Origin: Leucosporidium creatinivorum
Lineage: Eukaryota > Basidiomycota > Microbotryomycetes > Leucosporidiales > Leucosporidiaceae
Direction of reading: 5' to 3'
NCBI GenBank assembly: GCA_001600635.1
Contig: BCKL01000004.1
Span: 832,345-855,221, forward strand
Length of the DNA: 22,877 nt
The notes beneath the pieces are model-generated. The model saw nothing but the letters and a program-made list of their open reading frames with translations. It did not search any database and was not told the DNA's origin. Positions 1 to 9,230 of this stretch are shown in pieces. The position numbers were made by a program, and so were the translations under genes. Position 1 is the first letter of the stretch, and each line of letters opens with the position of its first letter.

Positions 1-319
1 TCTCTCTTTATCTCACACTTCCTTCGCCTCTCGGCTCTCTCTCCCTTGGCTCGGTCTCATCTCCCCTTCTCAGTCTCGCTCCCCTTCTCGTCTCGGCTAC
101 TCTCGTTGACCACGGGGCGGACAGTTTCCCTGCAGGGGCAGGTTTCACTGGCCCTCCGTATAGTTTTATCAACTTGTAGTTTTTATCAGCTCATCGAAAT
201 GTACGGCAGGCCGCCCAATTCAGCTACATCTCCCGCCTCGCGTCGTGAACGGCTTCAACGAGATTGGAGGAAGCTCGGCGTTAGCTCGAGTCGCAGCGGG
301 AGGGCGACACGAGGCTCAC
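1..319. other. Unresolved stretch downstream of NOX exon 4
   Basis: The NOX reading should continue here on the minus strand, but the expected sequence after HTTAH is not seen. A branch-like CTAAC lies at about 280-285 (minus sense). Candidate exon pieces between about 190 and 270 read VEAVHDARREM in one frame and VAELGGLPYISM in another, and both meet stops at once. The distance is much longer than the other introns of this gene (38-74 nt). Positions 1-110 are a CT-rich run on the plus strand. No other gene is supported. Confidence 0.4.
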
Positions 320-854
320 AGTGAGCGGTCGTGTGCACGATAGTCCAGAGAAGAGTGCTGTAGGCGATCTGACGGTGGAACCAAGTGTTCTCGTCGAGCG
401 GGACCAGAGGCGCGACGACGGGGCGGAAGGCGCGGATGATGTTGCGGAGGACTGTAGGCTAGTCAGCGTCTCGTTCCTCCTGCTGGTTTCAAGGGGAGAG
501 TTGGACCCACCGGGGAGGACGAGAAGCAAGCCGTCGATGCCGAGGCAGAGTCCAGCTCCGCGAGACACCCACACCGAGAAGCGGAGCTTGTTGAGCCCAG
601 CGAGACGGAGGTCGTTCGACTGCAACGCTGAGTGTGAGCTACGGTACTACCTCTCAAACCGCGTCTACTCACCTGCTTGAGCCAGCCGTAGATGAAGACT
701 CCGATGTGACCGAGATAGAAGCTGCAGAAGCGACAGCGCCTTGTCAGCTGCAGCGTCTCACTTCTTGCACCGGGCTCTTGCTTGCAGCTACTCACAAGAT
801 GTTCCACAGCAGCCTCCTACCGCTGAACTGGCGCACATACCACGGAGTCGCCAT
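320..854 (-). CDS. NADPH oxidase (NOX family), N-terminal part only
   Basis: Ferric-reductase-like transmembrane domain of a superoxide-producing NADPH oxidase, which passes electrons from NADPH through FAD and two haems across a membrane. Exons on the minus strand: 854-796, 721-673, 619-511 and 451-320. Introns start with GTGAG or GTGGG and end in AG. They encode 116 residues. Residues 1-20 are a short cytosolic start. A first membrane segment, YLGHIGVFIYGWL, lies at about 22-34. The family signature FSVWVSRGAGL follows. Then comes LDENTWFHRQ with His98, and exactly 14 residues later His112 of IVHTTAH. This pair matches the haem-ligand spacing of human NOX2 (His101/His115). The start codon fits the short N terminus usual for fungal NOX. 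After the donor at 319 no convincing next exon is found in the remaining 319 bases, so the FAD/NADPH domains lie outside the window or the gene is disrupted here. Confidence 0.85.
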
Positions 855-1296
855 CGTACGAGCTTGTCGAGCGGTTCGAGAAGGCTGTTGGGACGGAGCG
901 AACGAGCGAGTGCAGCAGAAGGTGCAGGGAAAGAAGAGGGAGTGGCAGCAGCAACGATCTGTAGCTGAACAGAAGCCGAGGAGAGCCGAAAAGCGAGTAG
1001 AGGGTCCGGCCCTAGTGAATGGTAGGAGAGAAAGCGACGAGCGAGCTGAAGTCGTCTCATCTTACTCGCGGGAAGAGACTGTGATCTCACGCCCCGAGCT
1101 GCAGGTTAGCTGGAGGGCGAATTAGAAACTGTTTGTATCCCTGCAACCCGCAGCTGCACGCCAGCCCTCCTGCTCGATCCTGCGACTCCCTTCCCCTCGA
1201 TCGTCGAGCGAAGCGAGCGCTCGAGCTCGCTGTCTCTCTTTCCCTCCGACCACATCCTGCGCCGACTTGGTCGACGGTTAGCTGCATCCAATTAGG
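855..1296. promoter_or_regulatory. Divergent intergenic region between NOX and bestrophin 1
   Basis: The two start codons point away from each other and are separated by 442 bases, so this stretch should hold both promoters. No clear TATA box is seen. A GC-rich palindromic patch lies at about 1204-1230, including the perfect palindrome CGAGCGCTCG at 1214-1223. Its function is unknown. Confidence 0.5.
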
Positions 1297-3337
1297 ATGA
1301 GTTCGACAGCTAAGGATCCACCTCTGCTCGCCAGTCGCTCCTCGTCTGCCTTCGTTCACTCGCCCTCGACCGACTACCACGCCACCCTCTGGGCAGCGCC
1401 GGGGACCGTCTTCTGGAGGATCTGGCCCGCTGTGCTCTTCCATACTATCTTCTGCACTCTCGTCGTCTGCATCACCGAGCTCACGACGTATAACCTCGCC
1501 GTTCCCGGCGTAATGCTCGTTCGTTCTCGCCTCTCGCTCGCCGCTCGGGCTGCAGCTGATCATCCCACTGGGTCGCAGACGGTGCTGGGACTGTCAGTCG
1601 GCTTCGGCATCTCTTGGCGAGCCTCGCAAGGATACGCCAACTTCCAGGAAGGCCGCCAGCAGTGGGCGCAAGTCATTCGGATCTCGAGGACGCTCGGTCG
1701 ACTGTGCTGGACTCACGTCCCCGAGAGTATCGCGTCGTCTTGGAGCGGCACGGTGGATAAGAGGCTGATTCATTTCAGAGAGGAGAAAAGCAGGTTTATG
1801 GGTGAGCTACGCTGAAAGAGCGCCGAACGGCGAAGGGCTTACTTCGGCTTGGGTTTCGCAGGACTCATCGAGGCGTTCGCAGTTGCCACCAAGCATGCTC
1901 TGCGCGGCGAAGAAGAGGGACCGTACTACGACGACCTCTATCACCTCGTATCGTGGCTACCTCAGGTTGGTCGAGCTGCTGGTCGACGCGTCGGCGTTCG
2001 CTCACCATCGCTCACCTTTGCTGTCCAGTTCCACCCCCGCTCGACTGCTCCTTCCATCATCCACATCGCTGCCAGCTACTTCTCACCGACGACTGCCTCC
2101 TCTACAGACGACCATCCCAACTCGAACGGCTATCGTCCCCGCCCCTCGGCGACAGCTAATGGCCACGCGCCGAGCCGAAGCTCCGCCGTCGCCTCAAGCC
2201 ACACCCCCACCGCCGCCGAGCCCGTCTACGGTACCTTCACCTCTCACACCACGAGCTCGGCTACTCGAGTCGACGTCCACGCCCCGGCGCAGCCTCTTCT
2301 TCCTTCTCAGACCGACCCCCCTCATCGCCGAGCCGTCATCTGGGACCTCCTCCTTCCCTACGCCATCTTCAAGAGTCTCCGAGGCTCCAGCTCCTCGGAT
2401 GATGTGCCCATCAGTTACGGCGCATCGAGCCTCCGTCGCCACAGCACCATCTCGCGCCCTCATCGCCGAACGGTCCCTACTTCCAAGCCGAAAGCCAAAG
2501 TCCCCGGCCCTCGCGTACTCGGAGGCGTGCGCAAGTTCTCGCCGAGGTCATCCACGAGAAGGACGAGAACCTACCGCTGGCGATCCTGGCTGAGATGAGC
2601 GCGTATGTCGGCGTGCTGGAGAGGAGGGGAGTTAGTGGAGCCGTCACGGGCGGGATGTACGCTGGATCGCAGGGTTTGGAGGAGGCGTTGACTGGTGTGT
2701 CGGCTACGTTGACGCCCCTGTTCCCCCAGAAGGGCGCTGACCGTTTTACGTATCACTCACAGGCATGGAGAAGATTCTCACCTCGCCGCTGCCCGTCGTC
2801 TACTCTGTCCATCTTCGTCAAACGGCGAGTCACCTCCGCCTGCTCGCTGTGCAAGTTGTTGAGCTGACTTGTCGGCCCCTCTGTAGGTCTGGATATACCT
2901 CCTCGCCCTTCCGTCGCAGCCCGTTCACCAAGTCCACTTCTTCACCATCCCTGTCGTCCTCATCGCCTCGTTCCTCTTCCTCGGCTTGTAAGCACATTCA
3001 AGACTCCACTTCATATCTCTTCCTCAGGGGTGAAGAAGGCGCTGACCAGCTCTCGTACCTCTTCCCTCACGACCTCGGCGCTCCCCTTCTCAGCCTCGCT
3101 GCTGGCGAAGAGCTCTCCTCGCCCTTCGGCTACGACGAGAACGACATCAACATCGACCTACTCATCACCAAAGTCATCCACGTCGACCTGCGTGAGATCA
3201 TGGAGCGCGAGGCGCCGAGCGGGGGGATGTCGTGGGTGAGCGGTTGCGCCGAGAGGAGCAATGGGGACGCCGAGCAGAATGGCGATGCCGAGCAGCAGGT
3301 GGGAGTCCATGCTGCCTGCCTACGTGAAAGTGTGTGA
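1297..3337 (+). CDS. Bestrophin-like (UPF0187/RFP-TM) anion channel, paralogue 1
   Basis: Predicted membrane anion channel of the bestrophin family. Proposed exons: 1297-1509, 1579-1801, 1862-2403, 2445-2694, 2763-2824, 2887-2987 and 3094-3337, giving 544 residues. Family features: WRIWPAVLFHTIFCTLVV (first membrane segment); TVLGLSVGFGISWRASQGY followed by FQEGRQQWAQVI (the usual VLG...R-S-Y-EGRxxW region); LIEAFAVATKHALRGE; then PLPVVYSVHLRQTVWIYLLALP and GEELSSPFGYDENDIN near the C terminus. Residues about 185-330 are a Pro/Ser-rich insert. The gene aligns along its whole length with the paralogue at 11062. Weak points: the 2404-2443/2444 junction (see finding); whether a 63-nt in-frame stretch (about 1966-2028) is spliced out, which would give 523 residues; and the last 35 residues, which look like non-coding low-complexity DNA. 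The 2825-2886 intron begins with GC. Confidence 0.82.
2825..2886 (+). other. GC-AG intron in bestrophin 1
   Basis: The exon ends in codons CGT CAA ACG and the intron starts GCGAGT and ends CTGTAG. The next exon starts GTC TGG ATA. Joining here gives HLRQTVWIYLL, which matches HLRQVIWIYLL read without interruption in the paralogue at 11062. No GT donor restores this frame. A GAGCTGAC branch site lies about 20 nt before the acceptor. Confidence 0.75.
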
Positions 3338-3582
3338 GACGGCGTTCTTTTGCTGCAGGCGGCAGGGAGCGCCGAGCTTGGAGGGTGAACGCCGAGCAGG
3401 GCTCGGCGGTCGCAGTCGCGGACGCATCAGCCCGCTCTCAGCTATCTGGGCAATCGATTGGTCTCAGTTCACCCGAAATAGCGAGAGGCGTGACCAGAGT
3501 TCAGCGAAGGCTGAGCGAACTCGAGCGAGATTGGCGAAGTGCAGCTTGCGCTTCCACCATCACCTCGTTCTCGCTTCACGAC

Positions 3583-4798
3583 ATGACTACAGTACCTAAG
3601 AAATCAGTCTTCTTGCTGGGCACGGGTTACATCGGAGGCTCAATCCTGCAGGGTCTCTTGAAGGAGGGATATGCCGTCACCGCGCTCTCTCGCTCGCCAG
3701 ACAAGGCCAAGGAGCTGGAGAAGTCGCCTGGGGTGCAGACGGTGATCGGTAGCTTGGATAATGAGGAGGTGATTGTCAAGGCTGTGCTCGAACACGACGT
3801 GAGTCGCTATTGTCGCCTGCAGAGCTCGCGAGGAAGATGAGCTGAGCGCCGCTGACGCTTCGCGCTCGCTCTGTAGATCATCATTCATGCCGCTACAGCA
3901 GACGACGAAGAATCGGTCAAGGCCATCCTCAAGGGACTCTCGCAGCGCCCCGACTCGGCCTCGCCTGCAGTCTACATTCACACCTCTGGCAGTGCGTCCT
4001 TCCCTGCTCGGCCGAAGTGCAGCGCGTCTGACTCGGTCTCCCTCGCAGCTGGAGTCCTCTGTCAAGCTCCTTCTCCCGACATCATCTACCACGATAAGAA
4101 GCCCCAGCAGATCGACTTGCTCCCCGACTCGGCGTGGCATCGAAACGTCGACTTGCTCATCAAGAACGCCGTCGATGGTGGGAAGGTGGGAAAGGCCAAG
4201 GTAGGAATCATGCTGCCTCCGACGATCTACGGCCTCGGTACTGGGTGAGCTGGAGACGACGTGAAGCGAGAGGGCTCGGCGCTGACTCTCCTTCTCCGGG
4301 CAGACCGCTCAACAAGCTGTCGATTGACATGCCCGCCTGGATCCGCGAGTCCATCAAAAACGAGCAGGTCACCCTCTATGGTCTCGAAGGTCGCATCTGG
4401 AACGACGTTCACGTTAGTCCCCTCGCTGCTGACTGCTCGGCGCACGCTGACCTCGCCCCAACTTGCAGATCAAGAACCTCGTACCCGCCTACATCACCCT
4501 ACTCTCCTCTCTCCTCTCCGCCTCCCAGCCTTCGGAAGGCCTCTACTACTTCGCCGAGACCAACACCCACACTTGGCACGAGCTCGGCCGTCACCTCCAC
4601 TCGGTCCTTTCGAAGCGCGGTCTTGTCAAGAAGGAGCCCAAGATTGACGAGAAGCCTGCCGAGGGAGCTGCGATGGGGACGTACTCGAGGTGCAAAGCTG
4701 AGAGATTGGCTGAGCTGGGCTGGGAGCCTGAGGGAGCGACGAAGCAGACGATCTACGAGGCGGTGGAGGATGAGGTGGAGGCGGTCCTCAAGGAGTGA
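3583..4798 (+). CDS. NAD(P)-binding short-chain dehydrogenase/epimerase-like protein
   Basis: Soluble Rossmann-fold protein of the extended or atypical SDR group, related to the uncharacterised yeast YLL056C type; substrate unknown. Exons: 3583-3798, 3877-3991, 4049-4244, 4304-4412 and 4469-4798, giving 321 residues. All introns are 56-78 nt, GT-AG, and most carry a GCTGAC-like branch site. The N-terminal dinucleotide site is LLGTGYIGG (GxGxxG, Gly13-Gly18). Strand 4 gives VIGSLDN. Downstream family blocks are YIHTSGTGVL, WHRNVDLLIKNA, MLPPTIYGLGTGPLN and RIWNDVHIKNL. No classical Tyr-xxx-Lys catalytic pair is evident where expected: the position reads HRNVD, as in this subfamily. The start is the first ATG before the Rossmann strand. 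The upstream neighbour ends 245 bases away, with no operon logic. Confidence 0.88.
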
Positions 4799-5303
4799 GA
4801 ACTAGTAGCTTCAGGTCGCTTGAGATATATTACGGAAGGCATACACGTCCGATGCCCCCTCAGACCTCAGAGGCCGAACTGCTCAAGGCTCGAGGCGACT
4901 CGCACTAATCCTGTTCACGTCACACAGTCTTGCAGCTCTCTTCCAGCCCCAAGCTACCCAGCGAGTACGGCTGTGCTCACTGCGCCCTTCTCTGCCCATA
5001 CCTGAGCTCAACGCCGAGCCCCTTCCCCTTTAGCTCGGGGCAGGCCGCTCGACGGCTGGCTCGAATTCGGCGAAAAAGCGCAAAGCAGAATCCTATTGTC
5101 AGCAGTTTTTGATAATCAAGATCAAAGCCCGGTTGATAATTAAGATCAACCAGTTGGGCAAGCAACACGCCTGTCGGCCGGATCCAATTCGCCACCCTTA
5201 CCGGTGTAGTCGGCTTATGAGCCAATTCGTCTAGTTGGAGTTATCGGTAGATTTGCTCTAGTGATGTTGCCAATTCACAATCTAGAAAAAAAAAAAGATC
5301 AAA
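4799..5303. other. Intergenic region upstream of the tRNA
   Basis: No protein gene is supported. From about 5095 the composition turns clearly AT-richer than the surroundings. The stretch holds the tRNA-derived hairpin, three scattered copies of CCAATTC (about 5165, 5220 and 5269) and an 11-A run at 5286-5296 just before the tRNA. Confidence 0.6.
5118..5159 (+). repeat. tRNA-Ile 5'-end duplicate forming a hairpin
   Basis: The 20-nt string AAGATCAAAGCCCGGTTGAT at 5118-5137 is repeated exactly at 5295-5314, where it spans nine bases of flank plus the first 11 bases of the tRNA-Ile gene. Here it is followed by a mirror half. GGTTGAT (5131-5137) pairs with ATCAACC (5145-5151) over a 7-nt loop, and GCCC (5127-5130) pairs with GGGC (5156-5159). 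The end GTTGGGCA resembles the tRNA 3' end ACTGGGCA. It looks like a deleted tRNA copy. Anticodon and T arms are absent. Confidence 0.7.
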
Positions 5304-5392
5304 GCCCGGTTGATCTAGTCGGTTATGATGCAGACCTAATACTTTCTCAAGCGTTTAGTCTGATGTCGGCGGTTCGATCCCGCCACTGGGCA
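5304..5392 (+). tRNA. tRNA-Ile (anticodon AAU) with a 15-nt intron
   Basis: Full cloverleaf. Acceptor GCCCGGT (5304-5310) pairs with ACTGGGC (5385-5391) with one G-U, and the discriminator is A5392. The D arm is ATCTAGTCGGTTATGAT. The anticodon stem is CAGAC (5331-5335) with GTCTG (5358-5362). The anticodon AAT lies at 5338-5340, with A37 at 5341. The T arm is GGCGG-TTCGATC-CCGCC. A 15-nt insert (5342-5356) sits directly after position 37, the standard place for nuclear tRNA introns. The mature length is 74 nt. The internal B box is GGTTCGATCC (5371-5380). Confidence 0.93.
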
Positions 5393-5400
5393 TTCGATTC

Positions 5401-5405
5401 TTTTT
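5401..5405 (+). terminator. RNA polymerase III terminator of tRNA-Ile
   Basis: A run of five T on the coding strand, nine bases after the tRNA 3' end, as expected for Pol III termination. Confidence 0.75.
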
Positions 5406-5757
5406 GCCTCAACTCGCCTCCCTGCTCATCTACGGGGCCGGGGAGGCTTTACTTTTTGCTCTGAGCACCTCTGCTACACTCGAGTAGACGCTGGGGCTTG
5501 ATCGGGGCATTGGAAGGGGGAGAGGCCGATGCTCGGCGCTCGCTGCTTCGCCTCAAGCTGCTCCCTGTGCTGATCTTCTCTCCGTCCCTCGCGCGCGTAT
5601 TACGTGGACACAGCACCACCTCACTGGACCCTGCCACAGATGCAAAGTGCAGCGGCCAGCTGAGCTTGAGCAGGGGAAGTTGAGCTCAGCGCCGAACCAC
5701 CGAAAGCTTTGTCTGTCTGGCGCTATGAACTCTATTGCTCTACACGCTCTAGTCCAT
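5406..5757. other. Gene-free stretch between tRNA-Ile and the MFS gene 3' end
   Basis: No coding exon is supported on either strand. It should include the 3' untranslated region of the minus-strand transporter gene. A copy of the recurrent non-coding word appears as CAGCGCCGAA near 5688. Confidence 0.5.
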
Positions 5758-8308
5758 CTACAGTAAATACTTGATAAACAATACCCAGCCCGTGATGACC
5801 ATGCTCCCCAGCAGCAAAGTCGAAACCCAAGTCACCCCCCGCTTCACCGGCCGAGCAGTGAGAGGCGATGTCGTCGGATCCTCGATGAGCGCCTCCTGAT
5901 CCACGCGAGCCTTCTCGGAGAGGGTGGCAGTTTTGCCGAGGAAGTGATAGTCGGCGTAGAGGTATCCGAGTCCTAGGAAGAAGGCGAGCGCCTTGATCAT
6001 CATGACGAGCCAGATCACTCGAGTGTAGCTGCCACCAGCCGAGTCCTGTAGCACTCCAATGACGACATCCATGATGCTGCTCCCGGCGTTGTTGAAGGCG
6101 CTGCAAAGGAGAGAAAGAGAAGGGTCAGCCTCGAGCTCGCTTCGGTCGAGTCTCTGAATAGCCGGAATGCGAAGAGAGCACGCCGAAAGGGAGGGAGAGC
6201 CGGATGCGAGGGGGAGCTCCGTAGCCGAGGGTGGAAAGGCCTGGCACACTCACCGGTAGACTCCGAAGGCGGTCCCCAGCTTTCGCTGATCGCGGACGAG
6301 AAGAGGGATGGTAGCTTGAATCTGTAGGGATGTAGAGGGGTCAGCACAGTAGAGCTGAAAGCCTTGTCCGACTCACGGGGAAAGCTTGGATGCATCCAGC
6401 AAACGCGACGAACACGACGGGCACGAGGGGGTGGACCGTGCTGAAGCCGAGAAGAGCGTAGGCGAGCACCCAGAGAAGGGGCGTGAAGGCGATGATGTGG
6501 AATCGATATCCCCAGCGGTCAATGGCGAGACCGACAAAGGGCAGCAGGAAGAGGGGGAGAAGGCTCCGAGCTTGCGCAATGAAACCGGCGACGGCTTCCT
6601 ATAGGCGAGTGGAGGCAGGTGGAGGAGAGAAGAAGGGGAGGGAGCGCATAGAAGAGTCAGATCTACTGCTCCCGGCACCATGGCAATCCAACACGACTAA
6701 CGGTGAACCCTCGGGAGGCGATGAGGTCGGGCGAGATGGAGGCGAAGGCGCTGGTGGAAGCCGACTGCAAGATCATTGTCGCCGGTAGCATCCAGAACGC
6801 CCCTGTGTAATGTAAGGGTCAGTAAGGGGCCTTCGATGCAGCTCGAAGACGACTCACAGCCGAGCTCCCAGTAAGCGCCGAGCGAGAACTTCCGCCGAGC
6901 GACATGATCATGAGCAGCAGCCGCGGCGGCCTTGTTGGAGGTGAGGCGGATCTCCTTCGGCACTACATTGGCGTCGAACCATATGTAGCCGATGGTGATC
7001 AACACCGACAGCCCACAGAACATCGCCGGGATCCAGAAGCTCCAGCCGTAGAAGCCGGTGCCGGTGCTGATGGGTACTGAGGTGCTTCCGGCGATCAAGG
7101 AGATAGCTCGGTAGACGGAGAGCTCGAGCCTGGTAGAGGGGAGAGGGATTAGAAGGGTCAGCATCGGCGAGATATAGGGCCCGAAGAAGGCATCATCGGC
7201 GAGAGAAGGGGCGCTGAAGATGGCTTACCCTCCAGCAAAGGCAAGGCCACGAGCACCAAAAAAATGATACAGGAGTTTGCGCTGCGCCGAGTCGAGCACG
7301 GCGTCGCCGAAGCCTTGCAAGATCTGCGAGGAGAGTCAGCTCAAAATTCGGCGCCGACACCATTTGAAGCTCACCTTGCCACCAGCCATGAGCCTCCAGC
7401 TACTGATGTTGGTAGCCACGGCAGACAGGACGGCTCCGATGAAGATGACTGAGGTGCAGGCGATCAGACCGAGGTTGACTCCCCACCAGTCGAGGGCGAC
7501 TCCTCCGATGATGGGCCAGACGGACTGTAGAGGAGGGCGCAAGGAAGAGTTGTAGGGGGAGATCAAGGTCGGAGATGAAGAGGAACGAAGGCGATGGGGA
7601 ACGGCAGGGAGGAGCAGGTCAGCTTCGGCGCTGGATCTCGAGAGGTGAAGGTCGACCGAAGGGCAACGTCGAGAAGGACGGCTCACGTTGACGATGTTGC
7701 CCGCCGAGTCGATCACGCCGTATTGTGTGTCTGTGAGTGAAGCGAGCTTGTCAGCGTGGCACATCAAGAAGTGAACGAGAGCAGCAGCTCGGCGAAGGAG
7801 TCTCGCCAAAAGCCAGGCCCCCTCATCTCTCGAGAGGCCACAAAAAGCGAACTGAACGTACTAGTGATCCCGAGTTCCCTCCTCAGTGTCGCCTGAGGTC
7901 GCGTAGAAGGTCAGCCAGCCAGCTCGGCCGAGAGTTCCACTTGAACTGACTTTGAGGGGTGACATTGAGGAGTCGGCCCATGTATTGCCGATGGGCAGCA
8001 GCACAATCACTAGTAGAGCGACCCACTGCGTATCAATGTCAGCTCTCGACTACATAGCGCACCGAACGAGGAAACACTGCACTGCAAGTGCGGCAGAAGA
8101 GGGAGAACAGCTAGCTTACTTTGTACTTCCACGGCATTTGGGGCGCCGAGATAGCACTAGATGTCTCTACAATATCTTCCTCCTCATCCAGCTGCTTCAG
8201 CGAGCTCTTTTTCTCATCACGGGAGGAGCGAGATGATGTCGAAGGCGATGGAGACGCGCTTCGCTTTGGCAGGTCCGCGATGGGACCGTCAGCGAGGGCG
8301 GGCGACAT
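5758..8308 (-). CDS. Major facilitator superfamily transporter, MFSD1-like
   Basis: Twelve-helix membrane transporter. Mammalian MFSD1 is a lysosomal dipeptide exporter; the fungal substrate is unknown. Exons (minus): 8308-8120, 8025-7951, 7892-7862, 7730-7687, 7524-7375, 7323-7229, 7129-6858, 6802-6702, 6598-6377, 6321-6254 and 6100-5758, which sum to 529 residues in frame. Residues 1-60 are a charged cytosolic tail (Ser-rich, then LDEEEDIVE). The family block LLPIGNTWADSSMSPLK follows, then ELGITNTQYGVIDSAGNIVN. MFS motif A, GGVALDWWG, lies at about 120-128 and its second-half repeat, GLAIDRWG, at about 342-349. The C terminus ends in a last helix, WVSTLLLGSMVITGWVLFI. Exon 3 is only 31 nt and exon 4 is 44 nt. 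Introns are 51-162 nt. Confidence 0.92.
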
Positions 8309-8496
8309 GTCAAAGCAGTGAAGAGAAGGAGACGAAGCGAAGAATGATCTGATGGGCTCGATTTCTCATCAGATGGGCAGATTGGGAGCAGAATTGGCCA
8401 CGCGAGGGCAGCCGAAGGGAAGCTGGGAAGGCTTTCTCGCGCCAAGCTCGAGCGCGCGGGGTACAGATCTCAGCAGAGGCGCTTGCGCCGGATGAG

Positions 8497-9230
8497 ATGC
8501 ACACTTTGCTCCGTTATATGATAGCGGTAACGCTCAGAAACTGCTCGGCGAGAGAGAATGCAGCTCTCTCGGTCGGAGCATTCAACGCCGAGCTCCTCTC
8601 GCCTTGCCAGCTGCTCGTCTACAACGCTGAAAGCTCGACCACCCATTCAGCGCGGTGCATGCTCCGTAGCATGCCCAGCTTTTCCAGCTCCTGCTTGGGG
8701 TTTCGTCGGAAGATGCTTCAGAGCGGGCGAGGACCGGGCAAATCGCCGCCGAGCAGAGGAGACAGCTTTCTCGGCGAGAAGAGGAGCGAGGAAGCCAGGA
8801 GGTGTTCGACGACACACGCGATGACAACCTCACCAACACGCTCCTCGAATTGAGCACGTATGTAGCCCAACAGACCTTGCGCGAGGAAGAGGACGAAGCT
8901 CGGCGCAGAAGATCGCCAGAGACAAAGCTTCGGCAGACTCTGCTCGCGCTCGCAAGCCATATCGAATCTCCTGAGTCATGTACGCTCATTCTTCATGTCT
9001 GCGCACGCTACCCCATCCCCGCCCCGTTCTCCTCCACCCCCTCCATCGCCTCTCCACCACCCATCTCCTTCAATTCCCCCCAATCCTTGCTCCCACCCGC
9101 ATCCTTCCTACTCTCCGCATTAGCCTTCCCAATCGCCCAGTCCCCCTCCTCCTTCCACCTCTGCCTCTCCCAATCGGCATACTCTTCGGGATTGTCCACC
9201 CACTTCTCTTGCACCGTTTGCGAGGAGTAG
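8497..9230 (+). CDS. Doubtful gene: small charged, coiled-coil-like protein
   Basis: Not recognised. The frame from 8670 reads protein-like: HAQLFQLLLGVSSEDASERA, then EQRRQLSRREEE, then DDNLTNTLLELSTYVAQQ and TKLRQTLLALASHIESPES, ending near 8980. This is charged and heptad-like. An acceptor-like GCTCCGTAG ends at 8669, with CGCTGAAAG as a possible branch site upstream. A possible first exon starts at ATG 8497 (MHTLLRYMIA) and ends at the donor GTAACG (8527). The joining exon is unclear and may be as small as six bases (CTGCTC). The frame stays open into the antisense of the last GPN2 exon and stops at 9228-9230, so the true end is probably earlier or spliced. It would be divergent from the MFS gene and convergent with GPN2. 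Confidence 0.35.

Noticed and set aside
46-324. A 92-codon plus-strand frame at the window start
   Set aside because: It overlaps the antisense of NOX exon 4 and a CT-rich run. It has no recognisable features or splice-supported extension.
1802-2593. A 263-codon Ser/Pro/Arg-rich frame on the plus strand
   Set aside because: It is the +1 frame of the bestrophin 1 insert region and begins inside an intron.
2988-3033. A shorter 2988-3030 intron followed by an exon reading GEEGADQLSYLFPHDL
   Set aside because: It also closes in frame, but splicing 2988-3093 gives LGFLAAGEELSSPFGYD, which aligns residue for residue with IGFLQIGNEIENPLGYD of the paralogue.
5118-5292. A second tRNA gene upstream of tRNA-Ile
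   Set aside because: Only the acceptor/D-arm end is duplicated. No T arm or anticodon arm can be folded.
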